Positions 36,175 through 44,626 of a DNA stretch of 64,000 bases are shown in pieces; the first letter of the stretch is position 1; every line of letters begins with the position of its first letter. A program made the position numbers and the translations under genes. The stretch spans positions 1 through 64,000 of the forward strand of contig JABFXY010000103.1 of NCBI GenBank assembly GCA_013361525.1. Direction: 5' to 3'. The notes below the pieces were generated by a model. The model had not been told where the DNA came from and did no database searches. It worked only from the letters and a program-made list of their open reading frames with translations. This stretch comes from Polyangiaceae bacterium. GTDB taxonomy: Bacteria; Myxococcota_A; Polyangia; Polyangiales; Polyangiaceae.

Positions 36175-36732
36175 CTATTCGTCCGGCTTCTGGAGCGAGC
36201 CTTCCAAGTCGTAAGACACGCGGCAGGGGAGCTGCTCGACGAGGCGTTCTTCGCCGTAGAGCAGGTCGGAGCAATCGGAGCCTTCGGTCGGCTCGAATTT
36301 GAACGACAGGGAGCCCTCGAAGCTCGTCGGGGCACCGGCGTGATCGAGCTTTCCTTCGAGCTCGTCGACGCGGCGGATGCTGCAAGGGGGAAGGCCGGCG
36401 GCGCTGTCCGACGTGCGCATGTCGACGACGGTTTCGGCGGTGACGGTGAACGTCTTTTCCTCGGCTTCGAGGGTGCCTTCGATCGCGCCGTCGCCGGTGT
36501 CCCAGTCGATGGTGCCGGCGCGCGGATGCGAAACGATTTCGACGTCGAACCCCCACGTATCGTCGAGCGTGAGCTGGCCGGTTCCGCAATTCGACGAGGC
36601 CTTTTCGGCCTCGACGGCGAACGTGTTGTCCGACGTCTCCTCCTCTTCTTCCTCGGGAGGCGTCGCGCCGAAGGTCAAACATCCGGATAGCGCCGACGAG
36701 AGGAGCAGAGCAATCGCCGTCCGCGAAGTCAT
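36175..36732 (-). CDS. Secreted lipoprotein, unknown function
   Basis: 185 residues from the ATG at 36732 (MTSRTAIALLLSSALSGC); the frame extends 12 codons upstream, but that part would spoil the signal peptide. The lipobox is ALSGC (Cys18), followed by an acidic Glu-rich spacer (about 22-34). The mature domain contains four Cys residues, likely two disulfides, and beta-rich segments (LTLDDTWGFDVEIV, KTFTVTAETVVDMRT, GSLSFKFEPTEGSDC). Not recognised. It is divergent from the isoaspartyl peptidase gene. Confidence 0.7.
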   Translation of the reverse strand: MTSRTAIALLLSSALSGCLTFGATPPEEEEEETSDNTFAVEAEKASSNCGTGQLTLDDTWGFDVEIVSHPRAGTIDWDTGDGAIEGTLEAEEKTFTVTAETVVDMRTSDSAAGLPPCSIRRVDELEGKLDHAGAPTSFEGSLSFKFEPTEGSDCSDLLYGEERLVEQLPCRVSYDLEGSLQKPDE

Positions 36733-36793
36733 GTCGGCGAGGAACCACGGGCCTCTGCCGGCGGCCAAGTTTCGGGCTTACACTGAGGCCGCC

Positions 36794-37702
36794 ATGGGAA
36801 CCGTCGAGATCTACGGGGCACAGATGGGGGCGGGGGTCCTGGTCCACGGCGGCGCGGGGCACGTCGACGCGTCTCGCAGACCAGACCACGTCGAAGGATG
36901 CAAACACGCAGCGCGCGTGGGCTACGACGTCATCGCGTCGGGGGGCTCGGCGCTCGATGCCGTGCAAGCCGCGGCGCGCGTGCTCGAAGATTTACCGGCG
37001 TTCAACGCTGGCACCGGGGCCGCGCTCAATGAAGACGGCGCGGTCGAGCACGACGCGGCGATCATGGAGGGTGCGACGCTTCGTGCGGGCGGTGTCGCGG
37101 CGCTTCGCGGCTTCAAGAACCCGATCGACGTCGCGCGTGCCGTGCTCGATCACGGTCGTCACGTGCTGCTCGCTGCCGAAGGCGCATCGAGCTTCGCGCT
37201 CGCGCGTGGCTTCTCGAAGGTCGAGGAGGAGAGCCTCGTCACGGAGCGCGCGAAAGAGACGCTCGCGCGGGTGCTCGCAGGCCGCGCGGAGACGGGCTGG
37301 GCCGGCGGAACGATCGGCGCGGTAGCGCGCGATCGACACGGATCGGTCGCCGCTGCGACGAGCACCGGCGGAACCGTATCCAAGCTGCGAGGTCGTGTGG
37401 GCGACTCGCCGATCCTCGGCGCGGGTACATTGGCCGACGACGTATCGTGCGCGGTGAGCGCGACCGGCGACGGCGAAGGCATCTTGAAGATCGGGCTCGC
37501 GCGCGTCATCGCGACGCTCGTCGAGCGCGGTGAGCCGGTAGAACGTGCAGCGCACGCCGCCATCGAGCGCATGGTCGAACGGACGAAGGCCAACGGCGGG
37601 GTCATCGTGTTCGATCGTCACGGTCGATTCGGTTTCGCGCGATCGACCGAGACGATGAGCTGGGCCGTGTGCGGCGAGAGCGGTGCCGACGCGGGGATTT
37701 GA
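36794..37702 (+). CDS. Isoaspartyl peptidase/L-asparaginase, Ntn hydrolase
   Basis: 302 residues starting at the ATG at 36794. These plant-type asparaginases are made as one chain and cleave themselves before a Thr, which becomes the nucleophile. The cleavage site is Gly172-Thr173 in WAGGTIGAVARD. The N-terminal GGAG loop and FNAGTGAALNEDGAVEHDAAIM motif (70-91) are present, as is GVGDSPILGAGT-type binding sequence (VGDSPILGAGTLA). The product likely hydrolyses isoaspartyl dipeptides, recycling damaged proteins, and asparagine. No signal peptide, so cytoplasmic. It ends before a terminator hairpin. Confidence 0.92.
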   Translation: MGTVEIYGAQMGAGVLVHGGAGHVDASRRPDHVEGCKHAARVGYDVIASGGSALDAVQAAARVLEDLPAFNAGTGAALNEDGAVEHDAAIMEGATLRAGGVAALRGFKNPIDVARAVLDHGRHVLLAAEGASSFALARGFSKVEEESLVTERAKETLARVLAGRAETGWAGGTIGAVARDRHGSVAAATSTGGTVSKLRGRVGDSPILGAGTLADDVSCAVSATGDGEGILKIGLARVIATLVERGEPVERAAHAAIERMVERTKANGGVIVFDRHGRFGFARSTETMSWAVCGESGADAGI

Positions 37703-37744
37703 CCGACCGCGACGACGAACCGACGAGCGACGACGAAATGAAGA

Positions 37745-37772
37745 AAGCCCCGTCACCGAGGTGACGGGGCTT
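37745..37772. terminator. Hairpin terminator between convergent genes
   Basis: A perfect 12-bp stem (aagccccgtcac/gtgacggggctt) encloses the tetraloop cgag. Read leftward it is followed by tcttcattt, so it best terminates the minus-strand Cys-rich gene; on the plus strand the trailing T run is weak. A second small hairpin (atgctcgg-cta-ccgagcat) lies at 37778-37796. Confidence 0.8.
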
Positions 37773-37809
37773 CGCCAATGCTCGGCTACCGAGCATCAGC
37801 TACCGAGGA

Positions 37810-39087
37810 TCAGCCGCCGGCCTTGCCGCCCGCGCTCGCCGAGCCGGTCGCCGACACGTTGACCGACGCGCTCACCTCGACGCTCGCCGAGATGCCCGCG
37901 ACAGCCGAGCCGACGCCCGCGACGGCAACGGTCGCGCAGGTCGCGGCCTTCACGCCGGCCTTGCCGATCGCGTCGGTCGCGCCCTTGACCTGACCCACGA
38001 GCTGCTCGCCGGCCTTGAGGACCGCCTTGCCCTTCGTGAGGTTGATCTCCGCGATCTTCGGGAGCGCCTTCTTCAGACCCTCGACGACCGCCGTGACCTC
38101 TGCACTCGCCTGGCCGTTCACGAGAACGACGACGCCCGGCGGGTCGCACTTGAGGCTCGCCTGGGCCTTCGCGGCGCAGGACGCCTGGCACTCGATGCTG
38201 ACCTTCGGCGGCTTGAACTCGCCCGAGCAGCTCGGCGCCTTCATCTCGACGTCGCAGCTGCCGCTGCAACGACCTTCGCACTTCGCCTTCGGGGCCTTGA
38301 CCTCGCAGCTCGCGCTGCAGGAGCCGTCGCACTGACCGCCGCAGCTACCCTCGGCCTGCGCGTCGCAGGAGCCTTCGCAGGTACCCGCGCACTTGCCGGT
38401 CGCGTTCTTGCCGTCGCACTTGCCCTTGCAGTTGCCACCGCACTTGCCCGAGAAGCTCGCCTCGCACTTGCCGGAGCAGCTTCCCTTGCAGCTGCCCTTG
38501 CAGCTCGCCGAGCCCGGCTCGACGTCGCAGCTGCCTTCGCACTTGCCGGAGCACTCGCCGGAGACCTCGCCGCCCTGGCAGGACGCCTTGAACTCGCCGG
38601 GGGAGACGGGCGAGCCGCACTCCTCGAAGCACTTGGTCATCGCGTCGATGTCCGCGTAGCACTTGGGCGCCGTGACGGTGACGGAGATCTTGGCGCTCGC
38701 GTTCGCCTTCATGAACGCGTCGAGCTTGCCGGCGACCGCGCCGCAGACCTTCTTCGCGCCCTCGCCGTCCTTCGGCTCGGCCTTGAGGTCCGCCTCGTTC
38801 ATCTTGAGGGCTTTGCCGAGCTCACCACACGACTGGATGAGACCCATCTCCATGTCGGCGGCGACCTTGTCGAACTTCGCCGACGCGTCGAGCAGGCCGC
38901 GGAGCTTCGCGTCCAGCTGGATGCCCGAGAAGTCGCCCTTGTCGAACTCGGGACAGCCTTCGGCGGCCTCGGCGAGCTTCGTCGGGTCTTTCGCGACCGA
39001 ATTCAGGGCTTCACAGCTTGCGAGCATCGGCGAGCCGACGCCCAAAACGACGACGGGCAACGCCAGGACCTTCCAACTCTGCTTCAT
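37810..39087 (-). CDS. Lipoprotein with CxxxC repeat domain
   Basis: 425 residues from the ATG at 39087, which has GGAGG 6 bases upstream; the open frame beyond is Arg/Gly-rich. The lipobox is MLASC (Cys25). An alpha-helical part (about 30-150) is followed by 25 Cys between 170 and 314. Most are spaced exactly four apart with Gly between (CEGSC, CKGSC, CSGKC, CGGNC, CKGKC), in runs of three or four separated by eight or nine residues. The C-terminal ~100 residues are Ala/Val/Gly-rich. The Cys array suggests either a disulfide-stapled repeat or a metal-binding surface. Function unknown. Confidence 0.8.
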   Translation of the reverse strand: MKQSWKVLALPVVVLGVGSPMLASCEALNSVAKDPTKLAEAAEGCPEFDKGDFSGIQLDAKLRGLLDASAKFDKVAADMEMGLIQSCGELGKALKMNEADLKAEPKDGEGAKKVCGAVAGKLDAFMKANASAKISVTVTAPKCYADIDAMTKCFEECGSPVSPGEFKASCQGGEVSGECSGKCEGSCDVEPGSASCKGSCKGSCSGKCEASFSGKCGGNCKGKCDGKNATGKCAGTCEGSCDAQAEGSCGGQCDGSCSASCEVKAPKAKCEGRCSGSCDVEMKAPSCSGEFKPPKVSIECQASCAAKAQASLKCDPPGVVVLVNGQASAEVTAVVEGLKKALPKIAEINLTKGKAVLKAGEQLVGQVKGATDAIGKAGVKAATCATVAVAGVGSAVAGISASVEVSASVNVSATGSASAGGKAGG

Positions 39088-39513
39088 CACGAACCTCCGG
39101 TTCCTTGCCTTGACGACGCGCCGCTCGTTCGACCCTGGTCTGTGAGCCTTGCGCTTCGATTCCGATTCCCCGCCCGGTCGAGCCCGGCCGAACGTTCGGC
39201 GCGAACAGCCCGCCTTGGCGGGGGATGCGTTTCCCTGCCCGCCGCAAACCCTGATTACGGAAGAATTCCGCAATCCTTTTGCGAGTCGTGAGCGGATACC
39301 AAGGGACGCTTCCCCCCGGCGCGCGAGCTATTACTCGCTCCGCTGGGGGCGTGTAAAGGACGCATCGGGTGTGCACGACGGCTCAGGGTCTGTCGCTTTT
39401 CGGAAGCCGATGGCCGACTGCGTGAAGTAGCCCTCGAATATTGCGACGTTGCGCGATTCGATCGCACGCCGAACACACCACCGTTCAGTTTGAGGTGATG
39501 TGAGGGCGATCGC

Positions 39514-39891
39514 TCAGCGCCGTCGAGCCGGCGGCTTCGATGCGGGTCGCTGCTCGTCGTGCGCAAACGGAAGCGCGAGCTGCGACAAGGGCCGCGCGAG
39601 GGGATCGGGCTTGCCGCGCTCTTCGAACATCTTCTGTTCGCGATCGAGGTCGGCCTGGATGAGGTCGATGTTGTCGTACGCGAACGCGAGCGCGTCGAGG
39701 ATCTTGCCGGGCCCGAGGTTCGGGTAGCGACGCACCAACGTCTCGATCGCGGTGCCGCCGCGATGCCATGCCCAGAGGCGACGCACGGGTACTTTCGACC
39801 CGGCGACGTGGGGGCTTCCGGAGAGCGTGCTCTCGTCGATCCTGACGTGAGGGTGCGGAACGAGGACGCGCGGGAGCGGCGGAAGCGGCAT
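39514..39891 (-). CDS. DUF433-domain protein
   Basis: 125 residues starting at the ATG at 39891 (MPLPPLPRVLVPHPHVRIDE), preceded by GAGG; the frame runs upstream but that part is Arg-rich and unconvincing. The DUF433 fold is clear in GSPHVAGSKVPVRRLWAW, GGTAIETLVRRYPNLGPGKI and ALAFAYDNIDLIQADLD. DUF433 is a small winged-helix-like domain found in some antitoxins and regulators. No toxin gene is beside it. The C-terminal ~20 residues are basic and disordered. Function here is unknown. Confidence 0.82.
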   Translation of the reverse strand: MPLPPLPRVLVPHPHVRIDESTLSGSPHVAGSKVPVRRLWAWHRGGTAIETLVRRYPNLGPGKILDALAFAYDNIDLIQADLDREQKMFEERGKPDPLARPLSQLALPFAHDEQRPASKPPARRR

Positions 39892-39947
39892 CGCAACGCC
39901 TCTATACCCCGACGACAGTCGCGCCTCTACTTTGGTACGTTCCCTCC

Positions 39948-42437
39948 ATGTTGCGGTTCTGCTCTTGCTTCGCGCTGGCGCTCGTCGTTCTAGGCGCGCT
40001 CGGCTGCTCGGACGATACGACAACACAGGGAAATGGCGCGGGCGGCGCGGGCGCAGGCTCCGCGAACGGCGGCGCCGGAGGCACCGGGGCGGGCTTCGGC
40101 GAAGGCGGAAGCGGGGCCGGCAACAACGTGGAGTGTGAGGTGCCGTGTGAAGACGGCCAGATCTGCAGTCACGGCACGTGTGTCGATCAGCAGAGCTGCA
40201 ACGACGACGACGACTGCGACTTCGACACCTACTGCAACGAAGCGACGATGCTCTGCGAGCCTTGGGAGGGCGCCGATCCCGGCTCCGACGAGACCTGCTC
40301 GCTGGTCGCGGTCCCCGGACTTCTTTCGCCGAAGGTCCGCTGCGAGTTCTCGTCCGCGCCCGCGAACGATCCGTTCCCCGGTCACGTCGACGTGCAAGGC
40401 ACGCCGGTCGTCGTGAACTTCCACAAGCCCGCGGACTCGGGGCCGCCGAGCATCGCGGCGTCGTTCACGGCGACGGTCGTCGGTAACTACACCGAAGACC
40501 TCGGCGTCATTCGCGTGCTGTCGGGTGAAGATTGCTCGCTCGAGGCGAACCTCGGCGGCACCGATCTCGATGGAGACGCGATCGCCGACTACACCGTGTC
40601 GAGCGCGTCGCTCGCGGTGGCGGATCTCGACGGCGACGCCGTCGCGGAGATCGTCGCGTACGGCGCCGACGGTTCGACGCTCGCGTTCAAGAACACCGCG
40701 GGCACGTGGGGCCTGTTGTGGAAGTCGCCGTATCCGGCAGGCGCGCCGTGGCTCCCGTGCAACCCGGACAACCACCGCTGCGGGCTCGGCTGGGCCGGAC
40801 CTTCGATCCACGACATCGACGGCGACGGCTCACCGGAGATCATCCGCGAAGGCGTCGTCTTCAGCTCGACTGGTGCGCTCGTGAGTGGCCCCCCGCCGAG
40901 CTACGTCTCGTACGGCTCCGGCCTGTTTCCGGTGCTCGCGAACCTCGACGCCGACGACGCCGTCGAGCTCACCAACGGGCAGTTCGTCTGGGAGTGGCTC
41001 GGTGGCGTGTGGACGCTCGAGCCCGCGTTTCCAGGGGGGAGCGCGTCCGCCCCCGGCCATGCAGCCGTCGCGGATTTCGGCGACTTCGGATCAGGTGCGG
41101 CAGACGACGCCGAGATCGCCGTCGTGCGCAGCAGCTCGGTGATGGTCTACGCGCTCGACGGCACGCTCGCGATGCCTCCTGTCGCGGTCCCGGGTGCGGG
41201 CGGCGGCGGGCCGCCGACGATTTCGGACTTCGACGGTGACGGTCTCGCAGAGGTCGGCGTCGCGGGCCAGGCGTTCTACACGGTCTACGACATCGATTGC
41301 GGTCCGACGCCGCGCCCGGGCGGGACCTGCAACCCAGGTACCTGCGACTTCGCCGGCGCGGCGTGCGCGGCGGGCAGCTTCATGTTGTGGTCGCACTCGA
41401 CCCAGGACATCTCGTCGAACGTCACCGGCTCGAGCATCTTCGACTTCGAGGCCGACGGAAAATCCGAGGTCGTCTACGGCGACGAGTGCTTCACGCGGGT
41501 CTACGACGGTCAGTCGGGCGACGTGCTCTTCAGCCAATATCGGTCGAGCTGCACCTGGTACGAAAACCCGATCATCGCCGACGTCGACGGGAACTTCCGC
41601 GCGGACCTGGTGACGCCTTCGAACAAGGCGTGCTCGCCCGACGGCAGCGGCATCGCCTGCCAGACGTTGAACGCGGACGGCGTCGACCCGCAATGGAACG
41701 GCGTGCGCTGCGAGGACGCAGGTGATTGCGTCTCGGGTGTTTGCGACCAGGGGTTGTGCCGCTGCACCGCCAGCGCGGAGTGTTGTGCGCTCGCGGACGA
41801 CGCGGCGTGCATCGAGGCCGGTCTGAAATGTGCCGCGCCGAACGCGGGGACACCCGGCATGGGTAACACCTGTCGCGCGTCCCATCCGCACGGCGTGTCG
41901 GGCATTCGCGTGTATTCCGACGCGAATGACAAGTGGGTTCGCTCGCGCACGATCTGGAGCCAGCACGCCTATCACGTCACGCACATCGAGGAGAACGGCA
42001 CGGTCCCGCCGACGGCGATGTGGGAGAAGAACTGGCTCGACCCGGAGCTCAACAACTTCCGGCAGAACGTCCCCGGCAACTCCAACGGCAGCGCGATCCC
42101 GGATCCGACGGCGGGCGCGAACGACTTCGACTCGTGCGACGGCGCCGACGCCGTGCTCAGCGTCGATATCTGCAACCGCGGGGCGGCGCCTCAAGGCGCA
42201 GGCATCGTGATCGGCTTCTACGTCGACGGCGAGAAGGTCTGCGAGACAGCGACCGAAGGCGCGCTAGATCCCGAGGAGTGCGAGACCGTGACCTGCATTT
42301 GGGCAGACCCGCCGACGACCGAGATGACCGCGGTCGACGTCGATGTCGTCGCGAACGACGGCCAGGGCGCGAGCGAATGCCACGAGGGCAACAACCTCGG
42401 CGTCGTCAAAGGCGTGTACTGCGAGCCGCCGTCGTGA
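39948..42437 (+). CDS. Large surface lipoprotein with FG-GAP/VCBS repeats and CARDB-like domain
   Basis: 829 residues. The lipobox GALGC (Cys20) is followed by a Gly/Ala linker (about 28-60) and a Cys-rich region (60-105). The middle holds several FG-GAP/VCBS repeats with calcium-loop motifs: DLDGDAVAEIVAYG, DIDGDGSPEIIREG, DFDGDGLAEVGVAG, DVDGNFRADLV; these usually form a beta-propeller. A second Cys-rich segment (about 590-645) precedes a C-terminal beta-sandwich like CARDB (SVDICNRGAAPQGAGIVIGF). Such proteins sit on the outer surface and bind calcium. It is the first of three tightly packed genes; mltG begins 6 bases after its stop. Confidence 0.8.
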   Translation: MLRFCSCFALALVVLGALGCSDDTTTQGNGAGGAGAGSANGGAGGTGAGFGEGGSGAGNNVECEVPCEDGQICSHGTCVDQQSCNDDDDCDFDTYCNEATMLCEPWEGADPGSDETCSLVAVPGLLSPKVRCEFSSAPANDPFPGHVDVQGTPVVVNFHKPADSGPPSIAASFTATVVGNYTEDLGVIRVLSGEDCSLEANLGGTDLDGDAIADYTVSSASLAVADLDGDAVAEIVAYGADGSTLAFKNTAGTWGLLWKSPYPAGAPWLPCNPDNHRCGLGWAGPSIHDIDGDGSPEIIREGVVFSSTGALVSGPPPSYVSYGSGLFPVLANLDADDAVELTNGQFVWEWLGGVWTLEPAFPGGSASAPGHAAVADFGDFGSGAADDAEIAVVRSSSVMVYALDGTLAMPPVAVPGAGGGGPPTISDFDGDGLAEVGVAGQAFYTVYDIDCGPTPRPGGTCNPGTCDFAGAACAAGSFMLWSHSTQDISSNVTGSSIFDFEADGKSEVVYGDECFTRVYDGQSGDVLFSQYRSSCTWYENPIIADVDGNFRADLVTPSNKACSPDGSGIACQTLNADGVDPQWNGVRCEDAGDCVSGVCDQGLCRCTASAECCALADDAACIEAGLKCAAPNAGTPGMGNTCRASHPHGVSGIRVYSDANDKWVRSRTIWSQHAYHVTHIEENGTVPPTAMWEKNWLDPELNNFRQNVPGNSNGSAIPDPTAGANDFDSCDGADAVLSVDICNRGAAPQGAGIVIGFYVDGEKVCETATEGALDPEECETVTCIWADPPTTEMTAVDVDVVANDGQGASECHEGNNLGVVKGVYCEPPS

Positions 42438-42443
42438 TCGATC

Positions 42444-43628
42444 GTGGGTGACACGGCACGCTCCGACGACAAGCCGCGAGCGGCGAAGGGTGCGGGCAAG
42501 GCGCCGAAGGCGCCGAAGCGAAAGCGCGCGCCCTCACCGCCGTCGCCCGTGTTGCGGCGTCGCATCCGATTGGCGATCGGCATCGTCTTCGGTGTCGCGC
42601 TCTCTGCGGCCGTTGCGCTCGCGATCACGCTGACCGTCTTCTCCGCGCGCAAAGGCCCCGGGGAGGCGACGGGCGTCGTCGTCGACATCCCGAAGGGCGC
42701 GACGAAGGACGAGGTCGCGCGCATCCTCGCCGACGAGGGATTGGTCTCGAATCCGTCGCTGATGCGCCTGTATTGGTCGCTCTCCGCGCACGGCGATCCC
42801 ATCGCGGGCGAGCACGTGCTCCTCGGCGGCAGCACCCCGGACGAGCTGGCCCTATCGCTGACCCACGCGTCGTCGCGCAAAAAGGTGAAGGTCGTCATCC
42901 CCGAGGGCTTCAACCGCTTCGCGATCGCGGAGCGGTTGGAACGGCTCGGCGTGAGCTCGCGTCGCAGCTTTCTCGGCGCGAGCTCGGATCCGCTGCTGCT
43001 CGAGGCGCTCGAGGTGCCGGCGCCGGCGGGGCGAGGTCCTGCGAGCGCGGAAGGTTTCTTGTTTCCGGCGACGTACGAGCTGCAGGTCGACTCGCCGGCA
43101 GCGGACATCGTCGAACGACTCGTGCGCGAGTCGAACACGCGCTGGAAACGTTTGGCCGACGAGCACAAGGAAGCGATCGCGAGCCTCGCTGAGCGTTTCG
43201 GGTGGTCGAGGGCGGAGATCGTCACGCTCGCCTCGATGGTCGAAAAAGAAGCGGCCGTCGACGACGAGCGCCCCACGATCGCGGGCGTCTTTTTGAATCG
43301 GCTCGCGTTCGACGACTTCAAGCCGAAGCTGCTCCAATCGGATCCGACGAGCGGCTACGGCTGCCTGGCCGCCCCCGACGAGGCGCCGAGCTGCGTCGAC
43401 TACGCCGGGAAGATCACGCCCGCGATCAACCGCGACAAGCTCAACCGCTACAGCACGTATTCGAACGAGGGCTTGCCGCCCGGTCCGATCGCCAACCCCG
43501 GTGAGCGCTCGCTGCTCGCCGTGCTCGATCCTTCCGTCTCGCGGTTTCTGTACTTCGTCGCGGTCGGCGGGGGCCGCCACAAGTTCAGCGAGACGCTCGA
43601 AGACCACAACCGCGCGATCCACAAATGA
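42444..43628 (+). CDS. mltG: Endolytic murein transglycosylase MltG
   Basis: 394 residues from a GTG. MltG cuts nascent glycan strands and sets their length during cell-wall synthesis. A 40-residue basic, Pro/Ala-rich cytoplasmic tail precedes the single membrane helix (about 42-66), longer than in E. coli. The YceG-like domain follows: a LysM-like part (VVDIPKGATKDEVARILADEGL), then the catalytic Glu in ASMVEKEA (Glu267), VFLNRL, LQSDPT and the closing YSTYSNEGLPPGPIANPG. It overlaps the next gene (ATGA). Confidence 0.94.
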   Translation: MGDTARSDDKPRAAKGAGKAPKAPKRKRAPSPPSPVLRRRIRLAIGIVFGVALSAAVALAITLTVFSARKGPGEATGVVVDIPKGATKDEVARILADEGLVSNPSLMRLYWSLSAHGDPIAGEHVLLGGSTPDELALSLTHASSRKKVKVVIPEGFNRFAIAERLERLGVSSRRSFLGASSDPLLLEALEVPAPAGRGPASAEGFLFPATYELQVDSPAADIVERLVRESNTRWKRLADEHKEAIASLAERFGWSRAEIVTLASMVEKEAAVDDERPTIAGVFLNRLAFDDFKPKLLQSDPTSGYGCLAAPDEAPSCVDYAGKITPAINRDKLNRYSTYSNEGLPPGPIANPGERSLLAVLDPSVSRFLYFVAVGGGRHKFSETLEDHNRAIHK

Positions 43629-44434
43629 CGGCCGCGGGCCGCGCGACGGCGCGCGATCAGGTGCTCGCCCTCGCGCCGATCGCGGCCGCCTCGCTCGCGA
43701 GCGGGTCGCTCCTGCTCGTCGCGCCGCATCTGCCGATTCACGCCGTCGCGGCCCAGGACCTCCTCGCCGTCATCCTCGGCGCCGGCGGCGCCCTCGCCGC
43801 GCTCCACGCGTCGTCGGCAGGAGCGCTTCGGTCTGCCGCCGCCTGGATCTCGCTCGGCGTCGCGGTAAGCGCGCTCGTGTTTCTGTACGTGGCGACGCCG
43901 GGAGCAGGCGCGTTGCCGGTCCAGGTCGCTGCGCTCCTCGTGTGCGGTCGCATCGTCGGCGGCTCGATCGGAGAGCGCGTCCAGCACGCGGGCCACGTCC
44001 TTCCGGCGACCGTCGTCGCGGCCGCCGCGGACTGCGCGTCGCTCCTCAGCCCCGAAGGGATCTCGCACGGCATCAGCCAAAGCGACCGCGCCCTCGCGGT
44101 GTTTGCGCTCGCTGCACCCATCCCCGGATCGAGCGCCATCACGTTCGTCCTCGGCATCGGCGATCTCATCGTCATCGCGCTCCTGCTCGGCGTCGCCCGG
44201 AAGTTCGGTATCTCCGCACGCCGCGTGACGATCGCCTGCGTCGTGGCGCTCGTCGCCGCCTTTGGCGCCTCGGCGCTCTTCGCCGCTCCCATCCCGGCGC
44301 TCGTTCCGATCGCAATCTTCGCGAACGCCCTCGTCCCGCCGTTCCGCGCCGTCGCGAAAAAAGACCGCACCACGACCATCGTCGCCGTCACTGTCGCGGT
44401 CGGGCTCGTCGTGTTCGTGTGGCTCCGCAGATAA
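43625..44434 (+). CDS. Nine-helix membrane protein with presenilin/SPP-like GxGD and PAL motifs
   Basis: 269 residues, nearly all membrane, with about nine hydrophobic helices, the number found in presenilin. Motifs in order: AADC with Asp136 inside a helix (about 125-142), then SPEGISHGI, then GIGD (177-180) with Asp180 in the following helix, then PAL (224-226) in APIPALVPIAIF. Asp136 and Asp180 are 44 residues apart, similar to signal peptide peptidase. This is the arrangement of intramembrane aspartyl proteases. Against it: the Tyr of the canonical YD pair is Ala, and Ala/Leu-rich proteins can mimic short motifs. The gene overlaps mltG by 4 bases (ATGA) and ends at a tail-to-tail repeat. 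Otherwise unassigned. Confidence 0.6.
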   Translation: MTAAGRATARDQVLALAPIAAASLASGSLLLVAPHLPIHAVAAQDLLAVILGAGGALAALHASSAGALRSAAAWISLGVAVSALVFLYVATPGAGALPVQVAALLVCGRIVGGSIGERVQHAGHVLPATVVAAAADCASLLSPEGISHGISQSDRALAVFALAAPIPGSSAITFVLGIGDLIVIALLLGVARKFGISARRVTIACVVALVAAFGASALFAAPIPALVPIAIFANALVPPFRAVAKKDRTTTIVAVTVAVGLVVFVWLRR

Positions 44435-44612
44435 GAGGGGTCGCCAAGAGCGCCAAGGGCAGAGGGAGAGAGAAGAGGAGATTTGGTTTTCGTTCCGCGG
44501 CGCCTGGCCATTCGCACTCGCAAACCGGCCCGGCGCGCGATCACGCGAAATCAATCTCCTCTCCCTCTTCTTCCTCCTCTTTCTTCTCTTGGCGCTCTTG
44601 GCGACCCCTCTT
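44433..44612. repeat. Tail-to-tail inverted repeat, copy 3
   Basis: The outer arms at 44433-44457 and 44588-44612 are a perfect 25-bp inverted repeat containing gtcgccaagagcgccaag. Inner arms continue imperfectly (gaggagatt near 44476 pairs with aatctcctc near 44553). The spacer is the longest of the four copies. It lies between the presenilin-like gene and the helicase, which converge. Confidence 0.95.
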
Positions 44613-44626
44613 CTCTCGATTCTCTT

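Noticed and set aside
36377..36793. Upstream extension of the isoaspartyl peptidase frame
   Set aside because: It runs antisense through the lipoprotein gene; the ATG at 36794 matches the normal N-terminus of the family.
39514..39891. Toxin-antitoxin pair around the DUF433 gene
   Set aside because: No PIN or other toxin gene is adjacent; the neighbours are lipoprotein genes.
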